Positions 1 through 7,122 of a stretch of DNA of 64,000 bases are shown here, one piece after another. Source of the stretch: Thioalkalivibrio sp. K90mix (GTDB lineage: Bacteria; Pseudomonadota; Gammaproteobacteria; Ectothiorhodospirales; Ectothiorhodospiraceae); contig NC_013889.1 of the NCBI RefSeq assembly GCF_000025545.1, positions 923,501-987,500 of the forward strand, read 5' to 3'. The first letter of the stretch is position 1. Every line of letters starts with the position of its first letter. A program made the translations under genes and the position numbers. The notes under the pieces were generated by a model. That model did no database searches, was not told where the DNA came from, and saw nothing but the letters and a program-made list of their open reading frames with translations.

Positions 1-1
1 A

Positions 2-265
2 GGCGCCCACGGGATGGACGTGGGGGTGAACAAGATTTTTCGGCAGCTGAATGTCGAGCGGGGCCTGCCGGTACCGGTGGTGATCCATTACCGCTACGAC
101 CGCAAGGTGCCGGGGTCGCGCGAGCGGGTTGAAGCCCGTTGCCGGCGGATTCGCGACCAGATCATGGCGCGCTACCGCGAACTGGCCGAAAAAGGCCTGA
201 TCGGGTGCCACATGGTGATTCGCGACAAGCGCAGCGGCAGCCAGTTGGAACCGCTCGCCGGTTGA
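2..265 (+). CDS. csoSCA: Carboxysome shell carbonic anhydrase, C-terminal fragment
   Basis: This is the last 87 codons of a gene that begins before the window; the reading frame is open from base 2. CsoSCA dehydrates bicarbonate to CO2 inside the alpha-carboxysome, next to Rubisco. The visible tail (GAHGMDVGVNKIFRQLNVERG and onwards, ending QLEPLAG) resembles the C-terminal domain of the CsoSCA family. The strongest support is its position directly upstream of csoS4A, csoS4B and csoS1, the usual cso order. The catalytic zinc residues lie in the missing upstream part and cannot be checked here. Confidence 0.85.
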   Translation, partial: GAHGMDVGVNKIFRQLNVERGLPVPVVIHYRYDRKVPGSRERVEARCRRIRDQIMARYRELAEKGLIGCHMVIRDKRSGSQLEPLAG

Positions 266-281
266 GCTAACGGGACACGGA

Positions 282-533
282 ATGAAGATCTGCAAGGTAG
301 AGAAGACGCTGGTTTCGACCAACCGGATCCGGGATCTGGGTCACCGTCCCTTGCTGGTGGTCCAGGAGAAGGCCGGCGGGCCGCGCACGGTCGCGGTGGA
401 CGCGGTCGGTTGTGTCCCCGGGGACTGGGTGATCGTGGTCGGCTCGTCCGCGGCGCGCGAGGCGGCCGGCAGCAAGGAATACCCCAGTGACGCGACGATC
501 GTAGGGATCATCGATTACTGGGAGGAGCAGTAG
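282..533 (+). CDS. csoS4A: Carboxysome shell vertex pentamer CsoS4A
   Basis: An 83-residue BMC-V (EutN/CcmL) protein that forms the pentamers capping the vertices of the icosahedral alpha-carboxysome shell. It starts MKICKVEKTLVSTNR, carries the family-typical GDWVIVVGSSAAR turn and ends in a GIIDYW motif. Its length is normal for the family. It lies 16 bp after csoSCA and 4 bp before csoS4B, so the three are almost certainly one transcript. Lack of pentamers in other organisms makes shells leaky to CO2, which is established knowledge and not seen here. Confidence 0.93.
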   Translation: MKICKVEKTLVSTNRIRDLGHRPLLVVQEKAGGPRTVAVDAVGCVPGDWVIVVGSSAAREAAGSKEYPSDATIVGIIDYWEEQ

Positions 534-537
534 CTCC

Positions 538-870
538 ATGGAAATTATGCAGGTGCAGGACGAACTGGTGGTGACCCGTCGGGTGGACGGCCTCCAGACC
601 ATGTCACTGCGCGTGCTGGTGGATCAAAAGGGTGCGCTCAGCGTCGCCGTGGATCCAGTGGGTGCACACCCGGGCAACTGGGTGTTCACGATCTCTGGAT
701 CGGCCGCGCGCTACGCGCTCGATGACCCCAAGGTGACAACCGATCTGACGATCGGCGGCATCATCGACCACTGGGACGATGGTGGCAGGAAGGCGGAAGG
801 GTCGACGAACAAGGCTGGACAAGACCAGACCGATGCACAGCGCTCTGCTAGTGCCCACAAGGCGGCTTGA
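538..870 (+). CDS. csoS4B: Carboxysome shell vertex pentamer CsoS4B, with C-terminal extension
   Basis: A second BMC-V pentamer subunit, 110 residues. Residues 1-82 follow the CsoS4A pattern (GNWVFTISGSAAR, then GGIIDHWDD). After that comes an unusual hydrophilic tail of about 28 residues rich in Gly, Lys, Gln, Ser and Ala, absent from CsoS4A and, as I recall, from typical roughly 80-residue CsoS4B proteins. The tail looks disordered. The start ATG lies 4 bp after the csoS4A stop, so the two are translated together. The tail could be read-through coding after loss of an earlier stop, or a real adaptor segment. Confidence 0.9.
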   Translation: MEIMQVQDELVVTRRVDGLQTMSLRVLVDQKGALSVAVDPVGAHPGNWVFTISGSAARYALDDPKVTTDLTIGGIIDHWDDGGRKAEGSTNKAGQDQTDAQRSASAHKAA

Positions 871-914
871 GCGTCATTTTAATTGGAAAAACTGTAACTC
901 CAGGAGAAAGAGAA

Positions 915-1214
915 ATGGCAACTGAACGTTTTGGTGTGGCGCTGGGCATGATCGAGACCCGTGGTCTGGTGCCGGCGATTGAAGCCGCTGACGCGATGAC
1001 CAAGGCCTCGGAAGTGCGCCTGATCGGTCGTCAGTTCGTCGGTGGCGGTTACGTGACCGTTCTGGTGCGTGGCGAGACCGGTGCCGTGAACGCTGCCGTG
1101 CGTGCCGGTGCGGATTCCTGCGAGCGTGTGGGCGACGGCCTGGTGGCTGCGCACATCATTGCCCGCGTGCATTCCGAAGTGGAAAGCATCCTGCCCGAGC
1201 AGGTTGAAAAGTAA
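915..1214 (+). CDS. csoS1: Carboxysome shell hexamer CsoS1 (first copy)
   Basis: A 99-residue single-domain BMC-H protein that forms the hexameric facets of the carboxysome shell. The start MATERFGVALGMIETRGL was chosen because a good ribosome site (CAGGAGAAAG) lies just upstream; an upstream in-frame TTG at 867 would overlap csoS4B and has no such site. The core carries the conserved pore-region and KASEVRLIGRQFVGGGYVTV segments. It is the first of three tandem paralogues whose cores are almost identical in protein and DNA; they differ mainly in the first five and last few residues. Confidence 0.93.
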   Translation: MATERFGVALGMIETRGLVPAIEAADAMTKASEVRLIGRQFVGGGYVTVLVRGETGAVNAAVRAGADSCERVGDGLVAAHIIARVHSEVESILPEQVEK

Positions 1215-1245
1215 TTCATCAGTAACGCTTGATAGGAGTTGAGTA

Positions 1246-1539
1246 ATGGCTAGCGAAAACTTTGGTGTGGCCCTCGGCATGATCGAGACCCGTGGTCTGG
1301 TGCCGGCGATTGAAGCCGCTGACGCGATGACCAAGGCCTCGGAAGTGCGCCTGATCGGTCGTCAGTTCGTCGGTGGCGGTTACGTGACCGTTCTGGTGCG
1401 TGGCGAGACCGGCGCCGTGAACGCTGCGGTGCGTGCCGGTGCGGATTCCTGCGAGCGTGTGGGTGACGGCCTGGTGGCTGCGCACATCATCGCCCGTGTG
1501 CATTCCGAGGTGGAAAACATCCTCCCGGAAAAGCCGTAA
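1246..1539 (+). CDS. csoS1: Carboxysome shell hexamer CsoS1 (second copy)
   Basis: A 97-residue BMC-H shell protein starting MASENFGVALGMIETRG and ending VENILPEKP. It is nearly identical to the first copy, including long stretches of DNA with no difference, which points to recent duplication or ongoing gene conversion. A TAGGAGTTGAG ribosome site precedes the start. It sits 31 bp after the first copy. Paralogues of this type (CsoS1A, B, C) mix in the shell facets; I cannot say which letter applies to which copy. Confidence 0.93.
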   Translation: MASENFGVALGMIETRGLVPAIEAADAMTKASEVRLIGRQFVGGGYVTVLVRGETGAVNAAVRAGADSCERVGDGLVAAHIIARVHSEVENILPEKP

Positions 1540-1545
1540 GTCCCT

Positions 1546-1566
1546 ACGGCGGATCAACGCCGCCGT
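1546..1566 (+). other. Intercistronic hairpin between csoS1 copies 2 and 3
   Basis: A perfect 7-bp stem (ACGGCGG at 1546-1552 with CCGCCGT at 1560-1566) lies just after the second csoS1 stop, followed by a GC-rich stretch that can extend folding. There is no T-tract, so it is not a simple terminator. It may stabilise the upstream mRNA end or tune the ratio of shell proteins; that is inference. Confidence 0.45.
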
Positions 1567-1607
1567 GGCCGAGCGGCCCGGCGGCCCGTTTGTAAAAGAG
1601 GTTAGCA

Positions 1608-1922
1608 ATGGCGAGCGAAATTTCTGGTGTGGCCCTCGGCATGATCGAGACCCGTGGTCTGGTGCCGGCAATTGAAGCGGCGGATGCGATGACCAAGGCC
1701 TCGGAAGTGCGCCTGATCGGTCGTCAGTTCGTCGGTGGTGGTTACGTGACCGTGCTGGTCCGTGGCGAGACCGGTGCCGTGAATGCGGCGGTGCGTGCCG
1801 GTGCGGATTCCTGCGAGCGTGTGGGTGACGGTCTGGTCGCTGCGCATATCATTGCCCGTGTCCACTCCGAAGTGGAAAGCATCCTGCCGAAGGCCCCGAC
1901 CGCCGACGGCTCGGCCAGCTGA
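1608..1922 (+). CDS. csoS1: Carboxysome shell hexamer CsoS1 (third copy, longer tail)
   Basis: A 104-residue BMC-H shell protein. The core matches the other two copies, but the start (MASEISGVALGM) and the C-terminus (KAPTADGSAS) differ, giving a tail a few residues longer. Its DNA has more silent differences than copies 1 and 2 have from each other, so it is the older or less recently converted paralogue. It is separated from copy 2 by 68 bp containing a hairpin, and followed after 10 bp by the bacterioferritin-like gene. Confidence 0.92.
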   Translation: MASEISGVALGMIETRGLVPAIEAADAMTKASEVRLIGRQFVGGGYVTVLVRGETGAVNAAVRAGADSCERVGDGLVAAHIIARVHSEVESILPKAPTADGSAS

Positions 1923-1932
1923 GGCAACCTCG

Positions 1933-2358
1933 ATGGCGGATCCGCGGATCGTGGGTTACCTGAACCGTGCGGTGGCGCATGAGCTGTCCGCGGTTCAGCA
2001 GTATCTGGCCCAGGCGCGATTAACGGCGATGTGGGGCATGAGCGATGTCAGCGAATGCCTGCGTCGGGACGCCCAGGAGGAACTGGACCATGCGGATCGA
2101 TTCATGACCCGCATGTTTCACTATGGGGTGGCCCCCAACGGGAGCCAGTTGGCACCCGTACGTCTGGGGCGCTCGATGGCCGAGTTGCTGGAGCGCAACC
2201 GCGAACTGGAGATGGACGCCGTGCGCCTGTATGACGAGGCGGCGGTGTACTGTCGGCGCGTGGGTGCCGCGGCGGACGCCGAGCTGTTCGAGAGCATCCT
2301 GGAGGATGAGCTTGAGCATGTACGGGAGATCGACGCACAGGATGCGGCCGTTCGTTAA
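1933..2358 (+). CDS. Bacterioferritin/ferritin-like protein of the cso operon
   Basis: A 141-residue four-helix ferritin-like protein starting MADPRIVGYLNRAV. Candidate di-iron ligands are visible: the Glu in HELSAVQQY, the EELDHADRF segment and the later EDELEHVREI. This matches the bacterioferritin pattern, though the protein is slightly shorter than the usual roughly 155-160 residues. Genes of this kind are commonly found in cso operons of chemolithoautotrophs, but their role there is unknown; iron or oxygen handling is possible. The start ATG was chosen 10 bp after csoS1, replacing a longer frame that runs back into csoS1. Confidence 0.85.
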   Translation: MADPRIVGYLNRAVAHELSAVQQYLAQARLTAMWGMSDVSECLRRDAQEELDHADRFMTRMFHYGVAPNGSQLAPVRLGRSMAELLERNRELEMDAVRLYDEAAVYCRRVGAAADAELFESILEDELEHVREIDAQDAAVR

Positions 2359-2390
2359 GGACGCGCCCGTCCAACGTTCTGGAGTAGTAC

Positions 2391-2672
2391 ATGGCGGATA
2401 GCGATCTCGTGGTGCCGGCCGGCTGGGAGCCGGGCAAGGGCTCTTCGGCGACCATCAGCAAACAGTTCACCTTTGACCGTTACGGCATCACGCGCGAGTT
2501 TCTCGATCGTGTCGCCGAGTTGTCGGAGGAGGATGGCTATCATCCGAATATCAGTTTCGGTACGACGTATGTGAACATCACCATTGATGCGCGCGATGGC
2601 GACCGGATTGGCGAGGCGGATCAGCGTTTCGCGCAAGAGGTGGATCGGCTGGCCAGCGAAACGACTGGCTGA
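2391..2672 (+). CDS. acRAF: Rubisco assembly factor acRAF (pterin dehydratase-like)
   Basis: A 93-residue protein of the pterin-4a-carbinolamine dehydratase fold. In alpha-carboxysome operons this family (acRAF) helps assemble Rubisco large subunits and is not thought to act as an enzyme. The sequence fits a degenerate active site: the expected His-His-Pro motif reads Tyr50-His51-Pro52 in EEDGYHPNISFGTTYVNITI. It lies 32 bp after the ferritin-like gene. A remnant of a repeated mobile element fills the gap to mcdA downstream. Confidence 0.85.
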   Translation: MADSDLVVPAGWEPGKGSSATISKQFTFDRYGITREFLDRVAELSEEDGYHPNISFGTTYVNITIDARDGDRIGEADQRFAQEVDRLASETTG

Positions 2673-2723
2673 TCGATCATCACGTCAGAGGCCACGGGAC
2701 TGGCTCGGCCGGTTCCTGGCAAC

Positions 2724-2809
2724 GGGAAACGCTGGTCGATGCACACACGCGCGTTGGTTCTCCGGATTTTTCGAGACAGGGCGTGTCTTGCAACGGGCAG
2801 TGGCTCTAC
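2724..2809. mobile_element. Truncated copy of the GGG-ended MITE family (copy A)
   Basis: About 86 bp that align with one end of the 298-bp element at 26429-26726. Both share GGGA-ACGCTG, a GCGTTGGT block, a TTTT-CGAGACA block and CGGG-AGTGG-TCTAC in the same order and spacing. The copy is diverged and lacks the far end. It fills most of the acRAF-mcdA gap and ends one base before the AGGAGG ribosome site of mcdA. Confidence 0.7.
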
Positions 2810-2822
2810 AGGAGGCTGAGAC

Positions 2823-3458
2823 GTGGGTTCCCGGGTATTCGCGGTAGTCAATCAGAAAGGGGGTACCGGCAAGACCACCCTCTCCATGAATCTCGCCGCC
2901 GGTCTGGCGCGTCGAGGACGCACCTTGGTGGTCGATGCGGATCCGCAGGGATCGGCCGGCCAATGGGCGCGGATGTCTTCGGAAGACCGTCCCTTTCCCG
3001 CCTCCGTGTTTTCCGTCGCGGGGCCGCTGGACCGCGAACTCAAGGCGCTGCGCAAGGACTACGATCACATCGTGGTCGACTGCCCGCCAACCCTGGAGGG
3101 TGGGGCGGTGACCGCTGCCCTCGCGGGTTCGGATGTCGTGTTGATCCCCGTTCTGCCATCCCCCGTGGATCTTTGGGGCAGCGTCCGGATGGGGCGCGGT
3201 CTGGAGGAGGCGCAGATGAAGAATCGTTCGCTGCGCCCCTATGTCGTGGTCAACCAGCTCGAGGTCCGCAGTGCGCTGTCGCGTGCGATGAAGCATGCAC
3301 TGATGGAGATCGACATCCCCGCCCTGGAGCAGTCGCTCCGTCGGCGGGCCATCTACCGGCGCTCCGCGCTGGAAGGCTGTTCCGTGTACGACCTGGGCAA
3401 ACCGGGCGAACCGGCGGCGGCCGAGATCGAAGCCATCATCGAGGAGGTGTCGCAATGA
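2823..3458 (+). CDS. mcdA: Carboxysome-positioning ParA-type ATPase McdA
   Basis: A 211-residue ParA/MinD-family ATPase with a deviant Walker A motif at residues 12-19 (KGGTGKTT) and a DCPPTLEG switch segment. McdA forms gradients on the nucleoid that space carboxysomes along the cell; its partner is McdB. The start is GTG, supported by AGGAGG seven bases upstream. The stop overlaps the mcdB start as ATGA, so the pair is translationally coupled. Position inside the cso operon with an McdB-like gene next to it makes the positioning role far more likely than plasmid or chromosome partition. Confidence 0.88.
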   Translation: MGSRVFAVVNQKGGTGKTTLSMNLAAGLARRGRTLVVDADPQGSAGQWARMSSEDRPFPASVFSVAGPLDRELKALRKDYDHIVVDCPPTLEGGAVTAALAGSDVVLIPVLPSPVDLWGSVRMGRGLEEAQMKNRSLRPYVVVNQLEVRSALSRAMKHALMEIDIPALEQSLRRRAIYRRSALEGCSVYDLGKPGEPAAAEIEAIIEEVSQ

Positions 3459-3877
3459 GCAATCTGCAAGACAAGCTGGCGGCCGGAGTGCGCAGCGCCC
3501 GGGAAGACCAGAACAAGGACAACAACGCCGCGGCGGCCAGCGCGCCGAAGAAAGACACCAGCACGACCCCCGCGAGCGCACAAACGCATCAGGCGGCCAG
3601 CACCAAGGCAGCCGCAACGAAAAAGGCGGCGACGCCCAAAAGCACGGGACGCAAGACGGCGACCCGCAAGGCGTCGACGGCCAAGCGCAAGGCACCGGCC
3701 AGGAAGCCGGTCGCACAGTCTGCACGCAAGGCGTCGGGCACCAAGGCGGCGGCCACGAAGTCCAGCGGCGCCAGCCGCGGCGGCCGCACCATCGCCGAGC
3801 TCGATCCGGGCAAGGCGAAGGCGACGGCCGACGAGCCGTGGAAGAACCTGCACCCGAATCGTATCTGGCCGGACTGA
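3455..3877 (+). CDS. mcdB: Carboxysome-positioning protein McdB (alpha type)
   Basis: A 140-residue, probably disordered protein rich in Lys, Ala, Thr and Ser, with many KAAT/KASG-type repeats in the middle and a short conserved-looking C-terminus PWKNLHPNRIWPD. McdB binds the carboxysome and stimulates the McdA ATPase; alpha-type McdB proteins are known to be disordered and to end in a Trp-containing motif, as here. It overlaps mcdA by four bases and is followed by a strong terminator, so it closes the core cso transcript. The low-complexity middle could be mistaken for a histone-like protein; the context argues against that. Confidence 0.83.
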   Translation: MSNLQDKLAAGVRSAREDQNKDNNAAAASAPKKDTSTTPASAQTHQAASTKAAATKKAATPKSTGRKTATRKASTAKRKAPARKPVAQSARKASGTKAAATKSSGASRGGRTIAELDPGKAKATADEPWKNLHPNRIWPD

Positions 3878-3893
3878 GCCGGGGCGTTTCGGG

Positions 3894-3940
3894 GCCGGGG
3901 CTGGGCGGGATGGAGACCATCCCGTCCCCCGGCCTTTTTT
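3894..3940 (+). terminator. Rho-independent terminator after mcdB
   Basis: A long GC-rich inverted repeat (GCCGGGG near 3894-3900 with CCCCCGGC near 3926-3933, plus CGGGATGG/CCATCCCG inside) followed by six T at 3935-3940. It would end the cso-mcdAB transcript and separate it, at least partly, from cbbQO. Confidence 0.85.
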
Positions 3941-3958
3941 GATTGAGGAGTCTGGGCA

Positions 3959-4762
3959 ATGCAAGACGATCTGCGCGATCACCTGATCACGGAAGAGCCG
4001 TATTACCAGCCGGTCGCGGACGAGATCGAGCTGTACGAGGCGGCGTATTCGGTGCGCATGCCGATGATGCTGAAAGGCCCGACGGGCTGCGGGAAGACCC
4101 GCTTCGTCGAGCACATGGCCTGGAAGCTCGGCAAGCCGCTGATTACGGTCGCCTGTAACGAGGACATGACGGCGTCCGATCTGGTCGGGCGTTATCTGCT
4201 CGATGCCGACGGCACGCGCTGGCAGGACGGTCCGCTGACCCTGGCCGCCCGCCACGGGGCGATCTGCTATCTCGACGAGATCGTCGAGGCCCGCCAGGAC
4301 ACCACGGTGGTGATCCACCCGCTGACGGACAATCGCCGCGTACTGCCGTTGGAGAAGAAGGGCGAGATGGTCCAGGCCCATCCGGACTTCCAGGTCGTTA
4401 TTTCCTACAACCCGGGCTACCAGAGCCTGATGAAGGACCTGAAGCAGTCGACCAAGCAGCGCTTTGGCGCGCTGGATTTCGACTATCCGGATCACGAGAC
4501 CGAGGCGAAGATCGTCGCTCACGAGGGCAAGGTCAACGAAGAGATGGCCGGCAAGCTGGTCAGCGTGGCCGAGCGCGCACGCAACCTGAAAGGCCATGGG
4601 CTGGACGAGGGCATCTCCACCCGTATGCTGGTCTACGCCGCCTCGCTGATCGCCAAGGGCGTGGAGCCGCTGGGCGCCTGCCGTATGGCCCTGGTGCGGC
4701 CGATCACCGACGATCCGGACATGCGCGACGCGCTGGATTCGGCCGTCACCACCTTCTTCTAG
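3959..4762 (+). CDS. cbbQ: Rubisco activase AAA+ subunit CbbQ
   Basis: A 267-residue MoxR-class AAA+ ATPase. Walker A is GPTGCGKT at residues 40-47, Walker B ends in Asp106-Glu107 (ICYLDEI), and the C-terminal helical lid is present. CbbQ hexamers together with CbbO strip inhibitory sugar phosphates from Rubisco using ATP. It starts 18 bp after the terminator's T-tract and is 25 bp upstream of cbbO. The pairing with a von Willebrand-domain gene and the cso context separate it from other MoxR proteins such as NorQ. Confidence 0.93.
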   Translation: MQDDLRDHLITEEPYYQPVADEIELYEAAYSVRMPMMLKGPTGCGKTRFVEHMAWKLGKPLITVACNEDMTASDLVGRYLLDADGTRWQDGPLTLAARHGAICYLDEIVEARQDTTVVIHPLTDNRRVLPLEKKGEMVQAHPDFQVVISYNPGYQSLMKDLKQSTKQRFGALDFDYPDHETEAKIVAHEGKVNEEMAGKLVSVAERARNLKGHGLDEGISTRMLVYAASLIAKGVEPLGACRMALVRPITDDPDMRDALDSAVTTFF

Positions 4763-4787
4763 CGCACCGCGCGGCGTACCCGTACCG

Positions 4788-7109
4788 ATGAGCGTTCATC
4801 TGGAGGACTACCAGGACCTCCTCGAAGATCTGGGGAACCACGCCGCCGAGGTGCTGGAGAGTTCCTGGCAGGAGGCCAGCCGTGCCTTCAGCGCCGGTGG
4901 TCTCAAGCGCTACTACCTTGAAGGGGCCCGGAGTCTTCAAGCCCTGGGACGCGGTTCGGAGATGGTCGTCGCCTTCGTGCAGGAGGCGCCGGCACTGGCC
5001 CAGGAACTGGGCGAGGATGCCGTTGCGGAGCTGCTCGGTTCCGCGATCAAGATGTACTCCAAGACCTCCGCGGCGGTCATTACCCTGGTGATCGAGACCA
5101 GCCCGGTTGCGGCCCAGCGGCTTGGCGACTATTCGCTGTTCGAAGGGTATCTGCGCCTGCTGGACAACCTGCTGGGGCAGGCGCCGCGTGGCGTGCGCCC
5201 GATGCTGGAGCACCTCGACGAGCTGCTAACCCACCTGACGCTGGGTGGGCTTCGGCGCTGGGCGACGTGGGGCGCACAGGCGCACCGCACGGACCTGGAG
5301 GCGCAGATTGCCTACTTCGGCCTGGAGTCGCCGGAGTCGCGCTCGGTGTTCCAGAAGGAGCGCCGCGGCACCCTGTTCGTGGACGTGCAGCGACGCATCA
5401 ACCTCTATCTGCGCTCGCTGTGGGCGCGCGATTTTTTCATGCGCCCGACCAGTGGCGACTTCGAGTCGCGCGAGGGATATCGGCCCTACATCGAGGGCTT
5501 CACGATCTTCCTGCCGGACGCCTACGACGATGTCGAGGGTCTGACCGGTCTGGATCTCTATCGCGCGGCGGCCGCGCATGCGGCATCCCATGTGGTGCAT
5601 ACCCGCGAGATGCAGTCGGAGGAGGGGCCACGGGGCGTGGTTGGCATCCTGACCGAGCTGTTCGAGGATGCGCGCATCGAGGCCCTGGCGATCGCCGCGT
5701 TCCCGGGCCTGCGCCAGATCTGGGTGCCGCTGCATACCGCCACGGCGGAGGATGGAGAAACCCCGCAGGCATTGCTGGCGCGCACCGCGCGTGCCCTGCT
5801 CGATCCGGATTACTACGACCCCCATGCGTTTGTGCAGAAGGCCGTGAGTGCGTTTGCGGAACGGGTAGACGACCTCGAGGCCGCTGGATTGGCCCGCGAG
5901 CTGGCCGAAGCGCTGGCGCCCGAGTTCCCCGAGCAGGGCTACATGAATCCGGCCAAGGTCGCGCCGGACGTCCTCTATCGCGACGACAACCGCTATCTCT
6001 GGAACTTCGGCCGCGAAGAGGAAGCGGCGGAAGTCCTGGCCGCGCATGGCTCCGGGCAGGAGCGATTCTACGTCACCCCGATGCAGATGATTAACACCCT
6101 GGACGTGCCGAATGCCGGGGACGACGCCCAGCAGGTCATGGTGCTGGCGACCGAGTGGTTCCGCGACGGCGAAGAAGAAAGCATTAACCAGCAGGAGGGC
6201 AAGGAGCCGATCTCGCTGCCGTTCCACTATCACGAGTGGGACTATCAGATGCAGCTGGAACGTCCGCACTGGGTCACACTGCTGGAGCGGCGCCCGAGAA
6301 AGGGCGAAATCGAGGAGATCGAGGCGATCTACGACAAGCACAAGCCGCTGGTCTCGCGCCTGAAGTTCCTGATCGAGGCGATGCAGCCCCAGGGCGTGCA
6401 GCGCATGCGCAAGCAGCCGGAGGGCGACGAGCTGGACGTGAACGCGCTGGTCGAGGCCCAGATTGATGTCCGCATGCGGCGCCAGCCCGACGAACGCATC
6501 TATGTGCGCAATCTGCGCCATGTACGCGACCTGTCCGTACTGGTGCTGCTGGATCTGTCGGAGTCGACCAACGAGACGATCGGCGACGGCGAGACGACCG
6601 TGGTGCAACTGGCGCGCGAGGCGGCCACGCTGCTGTCCGGCGCGATCTCACGCATTGGCGACCCGTTCGCCATCCACGGCTTCGCCTCCGATGGGCGCCA
6701 CGACGTCGAGTATTACCGCTTCAAGGATTTCGATGCCCCGTTCGACGACACCGCGAAGGCGCGTCTCGCCGGGATGAAAGGCCAGCTATCCACCCGCATG
6801 GGAGCGGCTATCCGCCATGCCGGCCAGTTGCTGCACAATCAGGGCACGGCGAAAAAGCTGCTGCTGATCATCACCGACGGCGAGCCGGCGGATACCGATG
6901 TGCGCGACCCGCAGTACCTGCGTCAGGATGCGAAGCGGGCGGTAGAGGAGGTCGGGCGCAAAGGCGTGTACACCTTCTGCATGAGTCTCGATCCGCAGGC
7001 GGATGAATACGTCGAGCGCATCTTCGGGGCCCAGCATTTCATGGTGCTGGACCAGATCGAGCGGCTGCCGGAAAAGCTGCCGATGCTGTACGCCGGTCTT
7101 ACGCGGTAA
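4788..7109 (+). CDS. cbbO: Rubisco activase adaptor CbbO (VWA protein)
   Basis: A 773-residue protein with a large alpha-helical N-terminal region and a C-terminal von Willebrand factor A domain. The VWA metal site is intact: DLSES from residue 589, a downstream Thr (STRMG) and TDGEP with Asp697. CbbO is the adaptor that links the CbbQ ring to Rubisco; the VWA metal site is needed for this in studied homologues. The length is normal for the family. It is separated by only 13 bp from the regulator gene cbbR, so the three genes form one transcription unit. Confidence 0.92.
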   Translation: MSVHLEDYQDLLEDLGNHAAEVLESSWQEASRAFSAGGLKRYYLEGARSLQALGRGSEMVVAFVQEAPALAQELGEDAVAELLGSAIKMYSKTSAAVITLVIETSPVAAQRLGDYSLFEGYLRLLDNLLGQAPRGVRPMLEHLDELLTHLTLGGLRRWATWGAQAHRTDLEAQIAYFGLESPESRSVFQKERRGTLFVDVQRRINLYLRSLWARDFFMRPTSGDFESREGYRPYIEGFTIFLPDAYDDVEGLTGLDLYRAAAAHAASHVVHTREMQSEEGPRGVVGILTELFEDARIEALAIAAFPGLRQIWVPLHTATAEDGETPQALLARTARALLDPDYYDPHAFVQKAVSAFAERVDDLEAAGLARELAEALAPEFPEQGYMNPAKVAPDVLYRDDNRYLWNFGREEEAAEVLAAHGSGQERFYVTPMQMINTLDVPNAGDDAQQVMVLATEWFRDGEEESINQQEGKEPISLPFHYHEWDYQMQLERPHWVTLLERRPRKGEIEEIEAIYDKHKPLVSRLKFLIEAMQPQGVQRMRKQPEGDELDVNALVEAQIDVRMRRQPDERIYVRNLRHVRDLSVLVLLDLSESTNETIGDGETTVVQLAREAATLLSGAISRIGDPFAIHGFASDGRHDVEYYRFKDFDAPFDDTAKARLAGMKGQLSTRMGAAIRHAGQLLHNQGTAKKLLLIITDGEPADTDVRDPQYLRQDAKRAVEEVGRKGVYTFCMSLDPQADEYVERIFGAQHFMVLDQIERLPEKLPMLYAGLTR

Positions 7110-7122
7110 CCGGTTGCGACGC

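Noticed and set aside
3455-3877. McdB as a histone H1-like DNA-binding protein
   Set aside because: The Lys/Ala repeats resemble such proteins, but the ATGA coupling to mcdA, cso context and Trp-containing C-terminus favour McdB.
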